Notes under the pieces: generated by a model
Databases searched by the model: none
What the model was told of the DNA's origin: nothing
What the model saw: only the letters and a program-made list of their open reading frames with translations
Program-made: the position numbers and the translations under genes
Shown here: one piece after another, positions 27,855 to 37,615 of the stretch
How positions within the stretch are numbered: position 1 is the first letter of the stretch
How the letters are laid out: each line of letters starts with the position of its first letter
Origin: Scandinavium sp036409475
GTDB taxonomy: Bacteria; Pseudomonadota; Gammaproteobacteria; Enterobacterales; Enterobacteriaceae
Assembly (NCBI RefSeq): GCF_036409475.1
Contig: NZ_JAYRCK010000001.1
Coordinates: 186,001 to 250,000, forward strand
Direction of reading: 5' to 3'
Length of the DNA: 64,000 nt

Positions 27855-28413
27855 GGGGTTTCCTTTCACTGCTGCATAATCCCTGCGAGGGAATCTCCAG
27901 CGCGGCGTTAAATCGGGCAGACAGATTCTGGAAAGCCACCAGCGCAGTCAGCTCGCAAATCTGATCGTCGTTATAGAAGTTTTTGAGTGCGCTTTTTTGC
28001 GCTTCACTGATAACGGGTGGCGTAGCGGTCATCGCATCGGCATAGGCCAACGCGGCACGTTCGGCCTCACTGAATAGCGTGGAGTTTTGCCACTGGGCGA
28101 CCGCCTGCACTTTCTCCAGTGCATCGCAGCGTTGTGCCAGTCGCAGCGTGTTCGCATCAATGCAAAATGCACAGTGACACTGCTGTGACACCCGAGTCAT
28201 CAGCATCGCCCGCAGTTCGGGCGAGAGGCGTGCCTTTTTACGTTCCAGCCAGCCAACAAACAGCGCCACCAGCCAGAAAAGACGCGGCATGCGTCCCCAC
28301 CAACGTGTGGGATACAACACGTCACCATAATGTTTTATTTGCATCCTGGTGATGGGCACCAGCGAAGCCGGAATTTTACTGAGCGGTGGCACCCACAACT
28401 GAGGATTTTTCAC
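27847..28413 (-). CDS. ynjA: AhpD-like/carboxymuconolactone decarboxylase family protein YnjA
   Basis: 188 residues of the CMD/AhpD fold. The redox or proton-relay motif CAFC lies near residues 103-106, followed by the usual helix. GTG 28413 is preceded by AGGAG at seven bases; the frame upstream to 28446 has no better start. In E. coli ynjA lies before ynjB on the same strand; here it is inverted and coupled to ynjF. Likely a small peroxidase or hydroperoxide-linked enzyme; substrate unknown. Confidence 0.85.
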   Translation of the reverse strand: MKNPQLWVPPLSKIPASLVPITRMQIKHYGDVLYPTRWWGRMPRLFWLVALFVGWLERKKARLSPELRAMLMTRVSQQCHCAFCIDANTLRLAQRCDALEKVQAVAQWQNSTLFSEAERAALAYADAMTATPPVISEAQKSALKNFYNDDQICELTALVAFQNLSARFNAALEIPSQGLCSSERKPHA

Positions 28414-28491
28414 CCTAACACTCCTGCAGATCTTCAGATTTATCAACGGCAGAGATAGTATGGCACGCCATCACCAGGAACCTTGACCTCT

Positions 28492-28908
28492 ATGCTGAAA
28501 ACGATTGATGTCGTCGCTGCCATTCTCGAAAGGAATGGATTAATACTGCTGGCCCAGCGTCCGCCTCATGCGGACCAGCCAGGCATGTGGGAGTTTCCCG
28601 GCGGAAAGGTTGAAACGGGTGAAACGCAGCCCGAAGCGTTAATTCGCGAGCTACGTGAAGAACTGGGGATTGAAGCGTTACCTGCTGAATATGTTGCCAG
28701 CCACCAGCGTGAAGTGTCCGGGCGCATTATTCATCTGCACGCCTGGCATGTGCCAGACTTCAGCGGCGAGCTGACCGCGCACGAGCACAGCCAGCTTGAA
28801 TGGGTGCAGCCGGAACAGGCGTTTGGCTATGCGCTCGCGCCTGCGGACATTCCACTGCTGGAAGCCTTTATTGCCTTACGCGACGCCAGACCAGCGGATT
28901 CGTGCTGA
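28492..28908 (+). CDS. nudG: Nudix pyrophosphatase NudG
   Basis: 138 residues with a complete Nudix box (GGKVETGETQPEALIREL then REELG) around residues 35-57. E. coli NudG prefers 5-hydroxy-CTP and other oxidised pyrimidine nucleotides, a housecleaning role. ATG 28492 matches E. coli; a TTG at 28483 sits better relative to AGGAACC and cannot be excluded. The 3' end overlaps ynjH, which is on the other strand. Confidence 0.92.
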   Translation: MLKTIDVVAAILERNGLILLAQRPPHADQPGMWEFPGGKVETGETQPEALIRELREELGIEALPAEYVASHQREVSGRIIHLHAWHVPDFSGELTAHEHSQLEWVQPEQAFGYALAPADIPLLEAFIALRDARPADSC

Positions 28909-29149
28909 GGGTTTTGTCATCACGCTGACACTGCAATAACACGCCTTCGGCCTTGATGACCGCGCCTTCCGAGTAGTTGGCGTTCTCATAAATGCAGCAC
29001 TGGCTGCAAGGCTGCCCACGCTGTCCGCCGCTGCTGAACACTTCCGGGGGCACATTCACTTCGACATCCGGGCGAATGCGCTGATCGGCCTGCACGCCGC
29101 CCGCCATCAGCACCAGCAAACCAGCCATCAGAGTTCTTTTCATCGTCAT
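28868..29149 (-). CDS. ynjH: DUF1496 secreted protein YnjH
   Basis: About 93 residues with a signal peptide (cut after VQA, near residue 21). The mature part is almost identical to E. coli YnjH, with a CSQCC cysteine cluster and the ending LSTNPLVWRRV. Function unknown. It is convergent with nudG and shares 41 bases with it. Confidence 0.88.
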   Translation of the reverse strand: MTMKRTLMAGLLVLMAGGVQADQRIRPDVEVNVPPEVFSSGGQRGQPCSQCCIYENANYSEGAVIKAEGVLLQCQRDDKTLSTNPLVWRRVRQ

Positions 29150-29377
29150 TCCTTTTTTCGGGTTTCAGATAACAGTATCGGCTCAGGACGGGCTTTTCTT
29201 AAATTTTAGCTCTCATCGGTTTTTGTTATGACAAACGCCCGGTTATAAATTTTCCCTTCTTCACGCTATTTTTCCTTGCCTGCCGCCTCGTCTGCGGGGA
29301 TAGTCAAAAAAAAACGCCTTAAACACAACAACTGCATCAACATCATACCGTTAACACCCTAAGAGGAACTTATCGTA

Positions 29378-30721
29378 ATGGAATCGACGCTCTCTCTGGA
29401 AAACTTTCTGCAACGCGTACAGCAGCGTGATCCGCACCAATCTGAATTTGCCCAGGCTGTGCGCGAGGTCATGTCTACACTTTGGCCTTTCCTTGACGCC
29501 AACCCTCGCTACCGTGAAATGTCTCTGCTGGAGCGTCTGGTCGAGCCGGAACGCGTCATTCAGTTTCGCGTGACCTGGGTTGACGATCGTAATCAGGTGC
29601 AGGTCAACCGCGCCTGGCGTGTACAGTTCAGTTCGGCGATTGGTCCTTATAAGGGCGGGATGCGTTTCCACCCTTCGGTTAACCTGTCAATCCTGAAATT
29701 CCTCGGCTTTGAACAGACGTTTAAAAACGCCCTCACCACCCTGCCAATGGGTGGCGGCAAAGGCGGCAGTGATTTCGATCCGAAAGGCAAAAGTGAAGGC
29801 GAAATCATGCGCTTCTGCCAGGCACTGATGAGTGAGCTGTATCGCCACCTCGGCGCAGACACTGACGTTCCTGCCGGTGATATCGGCGTGGGTGCGCGCG
29901 AAGTCGGCTTTATGACCGGGATGATGAAAAAGCTCTCTAACAACACCGCTTGTGTGTTTACGGGCAAAGGCCTGTCGTTTGGCGGCAGCCTGATTCGCCC
30001 GGAAGCCACCGGTTACGGGCTTATCTATTTCACCGATGCGATGCTCAAACGCCACGGGCTGGGCTTCGAAGGTATGCGCGTGGCAGTGTCTGGCTCAGGC
30101 AACGTGGCGCAATATGCGATTGAAAAAGCCATGGCGCTGGGCGCTCGCGTGGTCACGGCTTCTGATTCCAGCGGTACCGTGGTCGATGAAGCAGGTTTCA
30201 CGCCTGAAAAACTGGCCCGTCTGGAAGAGATTAAAACCAGCCGCGATGGCCGCGTTGCCGATTACGCCCGCGAGTTTGGTCTGCAATACCTGGAAGGCCT
30301 GCAGCCGTGGTCTGTGCCTGTTGATATCGCCCTGCCGTGCGCGACTCAGAACGAACTGGACGTGGAAGCAGCTCGCACGCTTATCGCTAACGGCGTGAAA
30401 GCCGTGGCTGAAGGTGCCAACATGCCAACCACCATCGCCGCAACGGATTTGTTCCTCGAAGCGGGTGTTTTGTTTGCCCCAGGCAAAGCGGCGAATGCGG
30501 GCGGCGTGGCGACTTCAGGCCTTGAAATGGCGCAGAACGCGGCGCGTATGGGCTGGAAAGCAGAGAAAGTCGATGCTCGTTTGCACCACATCATGCTGGA
30601 TATTCATCAGGCGTGCGTGGAGTACGGTGGCGAAGCCAAACAAACGCATTATGTGCGTGGCGCGAACATTGCCGGTTTTGTGAAGGTCGCTGATGCGATG
30701 CTGGCTCAGGGTGTGATTTAA
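29378..30721 (+). CDS. gdhA: NADP-specific glutamate dehydrogenase
   Basis: 447 residues. It makes glutamate from 2-oxoglutarate and ammonia with NADPH. The catalytic lysine region PMGGGKGGSDFDPKGKS is near residue 125, and the nucleotide loop VSGSGNVAQYA near residue 236. Length equals E. coli GdhA. The 228-base gap before it probably holds its promoter. Confidence 0.97.
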   Translation: MESTLSLENFLQRVQQRDPHQSEFAQAVREVMSTLWPFLDANPRYREMSLLERLVEPERVIQFRVTWVDDRNQVQVNRAWRVQFSSAIGPYKGGMRFHPSVNLSILKFLGFEQTFKNALTTLPMGGGKGGSDFDPKGKSEGEIMRFCQALMSELYRHLGADTDVPAGDIGVGAREVGFMTGMMKKLSNNTACVFTGKGLSFGGSLIRPEATGYGLIYFTDAMLKRHGLGFEGMRVAVSGSGNVAQYAIEKAMALGARVVTASDSSGTVVDEAGFTPEKLARLEEIKTSRDGRVADYAREFGLQYLEGLQPWSVPVDIALPCATQNELDVEAARTLIANGVKAVAEGANMPTTIAATDLFLEAGVLFAPGKAANAGGVATSGLEMAQNAARMGWKAEKVDARLHHIMLDIHQACVEYGGEAKQTHYVRGANIAGFVKVADAMLAQGVI

Positions 30722-30726
30722 AGACG

Positions 30727-30799
30727 GTGCCGGGTGGCGCTCACGCTTACCCGGCCTACAGAATGGGTAGGTTGGGTAAGCGTGAGCGCCACCCGACAC
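30727..30799. repeat. REP/BIME pair
   Basis: A nearly perfect long inverted repeat of GTGCCGGGTGGCGCTCACGC type lies between the convergent gdhA and topB. Confidence 0.88.
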
Positions 30800-30800
30800 C

Positions 30801-32726
30801 TCATGAAGCCTCCGGCTTTTTCTTTTTCGCTTTGCTGAAACTCTTCTTCTTCGGCTGCTCGCCGCCTGGCGCAATTAAGCCACGGAACTGCTTCACCGGC
30901 GTGCTTCGGGCCTGCTGAATCAAGTCGTACAGCGTGCCGACCAGCGGCTGCATGAAATCCTGATAACGACACTGTTTCTCGCTGATTTGCGTCAGCACGG
31001 ATTCCCAGTGCGCGGTCATATCCGGGCGGGCCGCCATTTCCGGCAGCGAATGAATCAGCGCTCTTCCTGCGTCAGACGAGTGAATATAACGCCCTTTCTT
31101 GGTCAGAAAACCGCGTTTAAACAGCAGTTCGATGATCCCCGCACGCGTCGCTTCCGTGCCCAATCCGTCTGTGGCTCGCAGGATCTTCTTCAGATCTTTA
31201 TCCTGCACGAAACGCGCGATACCAGTCATGGCCGACAGCAGCGTCGCATCGGTGAAGTGGCGCGGCGGTTGCGTCTGACGCTCAATCACTTCGCCCTTTT
31301 CACACAGCAGCTCGTCGCCTTTCGCCACTACAGGCAACGGCGTGCCGTCGTTTTCTTCATCACGTTCTTTGTTCCCCAGCAGCGTGCGCCAGCCTGCTTC
31401 CGCCAGAAAACGCGCTTTGGCGACGAACTTGCCGTTGGCAATATCCAGGTCAATCTGACATTTGCGGAACACCGCATCCGGGCAGAATTGCATCAGATAC
31501 TGACGGGCGACCAGCTCGTAGACTTTCGCTTCGTTATCCGTCAGACGCACAGAAGAGCTACGCGCCGTCGGGATAATGGCGTGGTGCGCATCAACCTTTT
31601 TATCATCCCAGCAGCGATTGCGAATTTCTGGGTCAACCACTGGCTGCGGCAGCAAATCCGGCGCATGAATGCCGATGGCATTGAGCACCGCCTGACGCCC
31701 GGCAAAGTGTTCATCCGGCAGATAGCGGCTGTCCGAACGTGGGTAGGTGATCAGTTTGTGGGTTTCATACAACTTCTGACAGATATCCAGCACGTTCTGC
31801 GCGCTGAAACCAAAGCGCTTCGCCGCTTCAATCTGCAAAGCCGAGAGCGAGAACGGCAGCGGAGCCGGTTCTGATTCCCGTTTATCGTTATAACCGGTGA
31901 CCATTGCAGGCTGCCCGGCAATGCGCGCAACCACATGATCGGCCAGCGGGCGATGCAACAAACGCCCTTCTTCATCCTGATACGGTTCGCACGCCTCACT
32001 CGGCTGCCAGGTGGCGGTAAAGCGCTCATCGGCAGGGGTGACGATATGCGCTTTCACATCAAAAAAGTCCTTCGCGACGAAGTTCTCGATCTCTTCGTCG
32101 CGACGCACCACCAGGCCCAACACCGGAGTCTGTACGCGGCCCACGGACAACACGCCTTGATAGCCTGCGTTGCGGCCCAGCAAGGTGTAAGCGCGCGTCA
32201 TGTTGATGCCGTACAGCCAGTCAGCACGAGCACGAGCCAGCGCGGACACGCACAGCGGGATAAACTCGCTGTTCGCGCGAAGACGTGAGATAGCACGTTC
32301 CACCGCCTGCGGGTTGAGATCGTTAATCAGGCAACGCTGCACGTGCTGGCGCTTTTCGGCGGGAAGTTCCAGATAATCCAGCACTTCATCCACCAGCAAC
32401 TGTCCTTCTCTGTCCGGGTCACCTGCGTGGATAACTTCGGTGGCTTTACCGAGCAAATGCTTGATCGCGTTCAACTGTTTGGTCACTGACGGCCGCGGTT
32501 GCAGCCGCCATTTTTCCGGTACGATCGGCAAATCCATCAGGTTCCAGCGCGCGTAACGGCTGTCGTAAACATCCGGTTGCGCCTGTTCCAGTAAATGGCC
32601 GATACACCAGGTGACCACCTGGCCGTTACCACATTCGATATAACCATCGCCTCTGCGGTGCGGTTTAGGCAGCACATCGGCAATGGCACGAGCCAGACTC
32701 GGTTTTTCCGCGATAAACAAACGCAT
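30801..32726 (-). CDS. topB: DNA topoisomerase III
   Basis: 641 residues (E. coli 653), type IA topoisomerase that decatenates DNA and works with RecQ. The TOPRIM domain is at the N-terminus (FIAEKPSLARAIA, then HAGDPDREGQLLVDEV). The active tyrosine is in KLITYPRSDSRYL near residue 328. The tail is very basic (KKKSFSKAKKKK). It starts four bases after selD. Confidence 0.96.
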   Translation of the reverse strand: MRLFIAEKPSLARAIADVLPKPHRRGDGYIECGNGQVVTWCIGHLLEQAQPDVYDSRYARWNLMDLPIVPEKWRLQPRPSVTKQLNAIKHLLGKATEVIHAGDPDREGQLLVDEVLDYLELPAEKRQHVQRCLINDLNPQAVERAISRLRANSEFIPLCVSALARARADWLYGINMTRAYTLLGRNAGYQGVLSVGRVQTPVLGLVVRRDEEIENFVAKDFFDVKAHIVTPADERFTATWQPSEACEPYQDEEGRLLHRPLADHVVARIAGQPAMVTGYNDKRESEPAPLPFSLSALQIEAAKRFGFSAQNVLDICQKLYETHKLITYPRSDSRYLPDEHFAGRQAVLNAIGIHAPDLLPQPVVDPEIRNRCWDDKKVDAHHAIIPTARSSSVRLTDNEAKVYELVARQYLMQFCPDAVFRKCQIDLDIANGKFVAKARFLAEAGWRTLLGNKERDEENDGTPLPVVAKGDELLCEKGEVIERQTQPPRHFTDATLLSAMTGIARFVQDKDLKKILRATDGLGTEATRAGIIELLFKRGFLTKKGRYIHSSDAGRALIHSLPEMAARPDMTAHWESVLTQISEKQCRYQDFMQPLVGTLYDLIQQARSTPVKQFRGLIAPGGEQPKKKSFSKAKKKKPEAS

Positions 32727-32730
32727 GGGG

Positions 32731-33774
32731 TTAGCGGATCTCGATCATCGGACGTCCACCGCGCGCGGTCACCAGCTCGCCAATGGCCGTCAGGGTGATG
32801 CCATACTCAGCGGCCGTCGCTTTCATCTCGGTTTCCGCTTCCGGCGTAACAGCCAGCAGCAAGCCACCCGACGTTTGTGGGTCACACAGCAGATTACGCC
32901 ACGCTTCAGGCATTTCGCCCATCAGGTGACCGTAGCTCGCGAAATTACGCGAAGTACCACCCGGTACCGCACCTTGCGCGATGTACTCTTCAACACCTGG
33001 CAGTTTTGGCACGTCGGCAAAACGAATTTGCGCCTGCACGCCTGCGCCCTGACACATTTCACTGAGGTGCCCGAGCAAACCAAACCCGGTGACATCGGTC
33101 ATCGCTTTAATGCCGTCGATATTGGCGAAAGCAGCACCGGCGATATTCATCTGACACATCACTTCCGTCGCCAGCCCCTGATGTTCAGGTTTGAGCAGCG
33201 ATTTTTTCTCTGCGGTGGTCAGCACACCAATGCCGAGCGGTTTCGTCAGAAACAGCTTACATCCGGCCTGCGCCGTGCTGTTTTTCTTCACCCGCTCTGT
33301 CGGCACAATGCCCGTGACCGCCAGGCCAAAAATAGGTTCTGGCGCGTCGATGGAGTGCCCGCCGGCCAGAGCAATCCCCGCCTGCTGGCAGGCAAAGCGC
33401 CCGCCTTCAATCACTTCACGGGCGATTTCTGGCGCAAGAGTGTTGATTGGCCAGCCCAGAATGGCGATCGCCATGATCGGCTTCCCGCCCATCGCAAAAA
33501 TATCGCTGATGGCGTTGGTGGCAGCGATGCGGCCAAAATCGAACGGATTGTCGACGATAGGCATGAAGAAATCGGTGGTGCTGATAACCGACGTTCCGTT
33601 GCCTAAGTCATACACCGCCGCATCGTCTCGGGTTTCGTTACCGACAAGCAGGTTCGGGTCGACAAACTTCGCCTGGGAGCTCAGCAGAATGGTTTCCAGC
33701 ACTTTGGGGGAAATTTTACAACCGCAACCGGCTCCGTGGCTGTATTGCGTCAAACGAATGGCTTGCTCGCTCAT
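32731..33774 (-). CDS. selD: Selenophosphate synthase
   Basis: 347 residues. It makes selenophosphate from selenide and ATP for selenocysteine and selenouridine. The N-terminal catalytic motif is GAGCGCK with Cys17 and Lys20; the organism uses the Cys form rather than Sec. A second in-frame ATG (33774) has AGGAG six bases upstream and the E. coli length, so it is chosen over 33780. It forms an operon with topB. Confidence 0.96.
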   Translation of the reverse strand: MSEQAIRLTQYSHGAGCGCKISPKVLETILLSSQAKFVDPNLLVGNETRDDAAVYDLGNGTSVISTTDFFMPIVDNPFDFGRIAATNAISDIFAMGGKPIMAIAILGWPINTLAPEIAREVIEGGRFACQQAGIALAGGHSIDAPEPIFGLAVTGIVPTERVKKNSTAQAGCKLFLTKPLGIGVLTTAEKKSLLKPEHQGLATEVMCQMNIAGAAFANIDGIKAMTDVTGFGLLGHLSEMCQGAGVQAQIRFADVPKLPGVEEYIAQGAVPGGTSRNFASYGHLMGEMPEAWRNLLCDPQTSGGLLLAVTPEAETEMKATAAEYGITLTAIGELVTARGGRPMIEIR

Positions 33775-34045
33775 GGACATCTCCTGTCATTGCAATCCCG
33801 TTATGTTAGCGCCCATTTGCGTGGGTGATAAGAGTGACAGTCTGAAATCGCGCGCTGTTGCTCACTATCCGCGCAATCCAGGGATCGGCACGGCCCCTTT
33901 TGTCCGCATTAATACATTCATCCGTCTTATGTATCTGCGGTTTTGCGAGGTACCGCAATTTTTTCTGCGCCGTTTTTCTTTCTACTGTTTATGACAGAAA
34001 TGTTACAGCCTCCTCGGGACGACTTAATAACGAAAGGAAACCTTG

Positions 34046-34795
34046 ATGAAAAAAAGTCTTTTGGCGTTTTGCGTAGCCAGTTTGTTCTCTGTGAATGCCT
34101 TTGCTCTGGTGCCGTCGGGCAATGACGCCACCACCAAACCTGACCTCTATTACCTGAAAAATGCCCAGGCTATCGACAGCCTTGCCCTGCTGCCACCGCC
34201 ACCGGAAGTGGGCAGCATTGCCTTCCTCAACGATCAGGCCATGTATGAACAAGGCCGCCTGCAGCGTAATACCGAGCGAGGTAAGCAGGCTGCGGAAGAT
34301 GCGAACCTGAGCAGCGGCGGCGTGGCGAATGCCTTCTCAACGGCGTTTGGCTCACCGATAACCGAGAAAGACAGCCCTGAGCTGCACAAACTGCTGACCA
34401 ATATGATTGAGGATGCGGGCGATCTCGCCACCCGTTCAGCTAAGCAGAAATATATGCGCATTCGCCCGTTTGCGTTCTATGGCGTGCCGACCTGTAACAC
34501 CAAAGAGCAGGATGAGCTGGCGAAAAACGGCTCTTATCCGTCGGGCCATACTTCGATTGGCTGGGCAACCGCGCTAGTGCTGGCAGAGATTAACCCGACT
34601 CGTCAGAACGAGATCCTTAAACGCGGATACGATCTGGGCCAAAGCCGTGTTATCTGTGGTTACCACTGGCAAAGTGATGTGGATGCGGCGCGTATCGTAG
34701 GCTCTGCGGTTGTTGCCACGCTTCACACCAATCCGGCTTTCCAGCAGCAGTTGCAGAAAGCCAAAGACGAGTTTGCCAAAGCTCAGAAGTCATAA
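34046..34795 (+). CDS. Class A nonspecific acid phosphatase (PhoN/PhoC type)
   Basis: 249 residues with a signal peptide (cut after AFA, near residue 21). It has the full class A motif K-X6-RP, PSGH and SR-X5-H-X3-D (KQKYMRIRP, SYPSGHTS, SRVICGYHWQSD). It is a periplasmic vanadium-haloperoxidase-fold phosphatase releasing phosphate from many organic esters. ATG 34046 follows AAAGGAAACC. It stands between selD and ydjA, where E. coli has nothing. A BIME follows it. Whether it should be called phoN or phoC cannot be decided. Confidence 0.92.
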   Translation: MKKSLLAFCVASLFSVNAFALVPSGNDATTKPDLYYLKNAQAIDSLALLPPPPEVGSIAFLNDQAMYEQGRLQRNTERGKQAAEDANLSSGGVANAFSTAFGSPITEKDSPELHKLLTNMIEDAGDLATRSAKQKYMRIRPFAFYGVPTCNTKEQDELAKNGSYPSGHTSIGWATALVLAEINPTRQNEILKRGYDLGQSRVICGYHWQSDVDAARIVGSAVVATLHTNPAFQQQLQKAKDEFAKAQKS

Positions 34796-34802
34796 GGGAA
34801 AT

Positions 34803-34870
34803 TGCCCGGCGGCACTTCGCTTGCCGGGCCTACCTGGGACGTAGGTCGGGTAAACGAAGTGCCACCCGAC
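34803..34870. repeat. REP/BIME pair
   Basis: Two inverted GCCCGG/CCGGGC-type units separate the acid phosphatase gene from ydjA. Confidence 0.85.
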
Positions 34871-34876
34871 AGATTT

Positions 34877-35428
34877 TTAAAAACGCACGACAAACGGCGT
34901 GGTGTCGGGAATGGAAATGCTCGAAGACGCTTTCAATTGCGGCGTGCCCAGATAGAGGAATCCGACGATTTTATCTTGCTCGCGGCACTGCAAACCCTCG
35001 CGAACGACCGGGCTTTCCGTTAATGCGCCGCTGCGCCAGATCCCGTTAAAACCTTGCGCCACCGCCGCCATTTGCATCGCCATCACGGCGCAACCGGCAG
35101 ACATTTCTTGTTCCCACTTCGGCACTTTGGGGTGCTCCTGACATTTCGCCACCACGGCGATAATCAGCGGGGCGCGAAACGGGGCGTTGCGGGCTTTCTC
35201 GATTGCTTTTTCATCTTGTTCAGCAGCAATCGCCCCCTTCTCAAGGAGCTGGCTGAAACGCTCGCGTCCTTCGCCTTCAATCACAAAAAACTGCCAGGGT
35301 GTGAGCGTGCCATGATCGGGGGCTCGCAGTCCGGCGCGGAGAATATTCTCCAGTTGTTCGCCCTGTGGGGCGGGCTCGGCAAGGCGTGAAGCGCTGCGGC
35401 GGTTGACGAGCAGGTCAAGTGCATCCAT
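34877..35428 (-). CDS. ydjA: Nitroreductase-family FMN protein YdjA
   Basis: 183 residues, the minimal nitroreductase fold that forms an FMN-binding dimer. RRSASRL near residue 10 binds FMN phosphate and the GFLYLGTP segment lies near the C-terminus. Natural substrate unknown. It is divergent from sppA. Confidence 0.93.
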   Translation of the reverse strand: MDALDLLVNRRSASRLAEPAPQGEQLENILRAGLRAPDHGTLTPWQFFVIEGEGRERFSQLLEKGAIAAEQDEKAIEKARNAPFRAPLIIAVVAKCQEHPKVPKWEQEMSAGCAVMAMQMAAVAQGFNGIWRSGALTESPVVREGLQCREQDKIVGFLYLGTPQLKASSSISIPDTTPFVVRF

Positions 35429-35592
35429 TACTTATCTCCGGGTTACAGGGATTTTCACAAAATTAACATGGAAGCAGATTTTGTTACAGCGCGGGCGCCG
35501 ATTCCTGCTGACAACCGACGACGGTGTCTTTAGGATAGCCACACGTCGCGCCTTCTCGGGCGGACCTCTATTCATTCAGGCAGGGAGAAAAC

Positions 35593-37446
35593 ATGCGAAC
35601 CCTTTGGCGAATTATTGCCGGATTCTTTAAATGGACATGGCGTCTGTTGAACTTTATTCGCGAACTGGTGCTGAACCTGTTCTTTATTTTGTTGGTGCTG
35701 GTGTGTGTCGGCATCTGGATGCAGGTGAGCAGCAGTACAGTTGAGAGCACGGGCCGTGGCGCGTTGCTGATGGATCTCACCGGGGTGGTGGTCGATAAAC
35801 CCTCAACCAGCAGTAAATTCAGTGCCATCAGCCGTCAGTTGCTGGGTGCCAGCTCCGACCGTCTGCAGGAAAACTCCCTGTTTGATATCGTTCAGACGAT
35901 TCGCCAGGCCAAAGACGATCGCAATATCACCGGCATCGTGCTGGATTTGAAAAACTTTGCCGGGGGCGACCAGCCTTCCATGCAGTATATCGGTAAAGCG
36001 CTGCGCGAATTCCGCGACAGCGGTAAACCCGTGTATGCCGTGGGCGATGACTACACCCAGGCTCAGTATTATCTCGCCAGCTTCGCCAACAAAATCTATC
36101 TGTCGCCGCAGGGCACGGTCGATCTTCACGGCTTTGCAACCAACGGGCTGTATTACAAATCTCTGCTCGATAAGCTGAAAGTCACCACCCATGTGTTCCG
36201 CGTCGGGACGTATAAATCTGCCGTTGAGCCGTTTATCCGTGACGATATGTCCCCGGCCGCACGCGAAGCGGACAGCCGCTGGATTGGCGAGCTGTGGCAA
36301 AACTATCTGAACACCATTGCGGCAAACCGCCAGACCACTGCTGAGCAGATTTTCCCTGGCGCGCAAGGTGTGCTGGACGGTCTGCGTAAAGTCGATGGCG
36401 ACACCGCGAAATATGCGCTGGAGAACAAACTGGTTGATCAGCTGGCGTCGAACACCGACGTTGAAAAAGTGCTGACCAAACAGTTTGGCTGGAGCAAGGC
36501 GGATAATAACTATCGCGCAGTCAGCTATTACGACTACAACCTGAAAACTCCGGCAGATACGGGTGCAAGCGTGGCGGTTATTTTCGCTAACGGCGCGATT
36601 ATCGATGGTCAGGAAACCCCGGGAAATGTGGGTGGCGATACCACAGCCTCACAAATTCGCGATGCCCGTCTGGACCCGAAAGTGAAAGCCATTGTGCTGC
36701 GTGTCAACAGCCCTGGCGGCAGCGTTAGCGCCTCGGAAGTGATTCGCTCTGAGCTGGCGGCTGCACGTGCGGCAGGCAAACCTGTGGTTGTCTCTATGGG
36801 TGGAATGGCCGCTTCCGGTGGCTACTGGATTTCGACTCCGGCAGATTACATCGTGGCGAACGCCAGCACCCTGACCGGCTCCATCGGCATCTTCGGGGTG
36901 ATTAACACCGTTGAAAACAGTCTGGATTCCATTGGCGTGCATACCGATGGCGTGTCGACGTCCCCACTGGCGGACATCTCGATGACCAAAGCGCTGCCGC
37001 AGGAAGTGCAGGACATGATGCAGCTCAGCATTGAGAACGGTTATAAGCGCTTTATCACCCTGGTGGCGCAGTCTCGCCATAGCACGCCAGAACAGGTGGA
37101 TAAAATCGCTCAGGGCCACGTCTGGACCGGTCAGGATGCCAAAGCTAACGGCCTGGTGGATAGCCTCGGTGATTTCGACGATGCCGTCGCGAAAGCCGCC
37201 GAGCTGGCGAAACTGAAACAGTGGCATATCGATTACTATCAGGAAGAGCCCACGTTCTTCAATATGGTTATCGACAGCCTGAGCGGGTCTGTCCGCGCAG
37301 CATTGCCACAGGCGCTTCAGGCTTATCTGCCTGCACCGCTGGTCACCGCCGCCAGTGTGGTCAAGGAGGAAGGCGATAAGCTTGCCGCCTTCAACGATCC
37401 GCAGAACCGTTATGCGTTCTGCCTGACCTGCGCTAACATACGCTAA
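35593..37446 (+). CDS. sppA: Signal peptide peptidase A (protease IV)
   Basis: 617 residues. An N-terminal membrane anchor (about residues 24-46) is followed by two tandem ClpP-like domains. The catalytic dyad is the Lys in GTYKSAVEPF (first domain) and the Ser in GGMAASGGYW (second domain). It cuts leftover signal peptides in the periplasmic side of the membrane. Confidence 0.96.
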   Translation: MRTLWRIIAGFFKWTWRLLNFIRELVLNLFFILLVLVCVGIWMQVSSSTVESTGRGALLMDLTGVVVDKPSTSSKFSAISRQLLGASSDRLQENSLFDIVQTIRQAKDDRNITGIVLDLKNFAGGDQPSMQYIGKALREFRDSGKPVYAVGDDYTQAQYYLASFANKIYLSPQGTVDLHGFATNGLYYKSLLDKLKVTTHVFRVGTYKSAVEPFIRDDMSPAAREADSRWIGELWQNYLNTIAANRQTTAEQIFPGAQGVLDGLRKVDGDTAKYALENKLVDQLASNTDVEKVLTKQFGWSKADNNYRAVSYYDYNLKTPADTGASVAVIFANGAIIDGQETPGNVGGDTTASQIRDARLDPKVKAIVLRVNSPGGSVSASEVIRSELAAARAAGKPVVVSMGGMAASGGYWISTPADYIVANASTLTGSIGIFGVINTVENSLDSIGVHTDGVSTSPLADISMTKALPQEVQDMMQLSIENGYKRFITLVAQSRHSTPEQVDKIAQGHVWTGQDAKANGLVDSLGDFDDAVAKAAELAKLKQWHIDYYQEEPTFFNMVIDSLSGSVRAALPQALQAYLPAPLVTAASVVKEEGDKLAAFNDPQNRYAFCLTCANIR

Positions 37447-37451
37447 TTCGC

Positions 37452-37476
37452 ATCCCCTCCACTGGAGGGGATTTAA
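37452..37476 (+). terminator. sppA terminator
   Basis: A nine-base perfect stem ATCCCCTCC/GGAGGGGAT with a three-base loop is followed by a modest T-rich tail, just past the sppA stop. Confidence 0.8.
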
Positions 37477-37615
37477 TTGTCTGACAAAGAAGGATAAAAC
37501 GTGGTTTTTCCTTCTTTGTGGTTATCAGCCGAAAATCACAAAATGATTTTCCTCATTTTCATGTGGTGCTATCTGTTTGTATTGTGAATGCTTGCAAGCA
37601 GGCATCAGTCTATGT

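Noticed and set aside
33991..34008. PhoB box for the acid phosphatase
   Set aside because: The match is fair but points away from the gene and lies too close to its start codon, so it is mentioned only as a note and not listed as a site.
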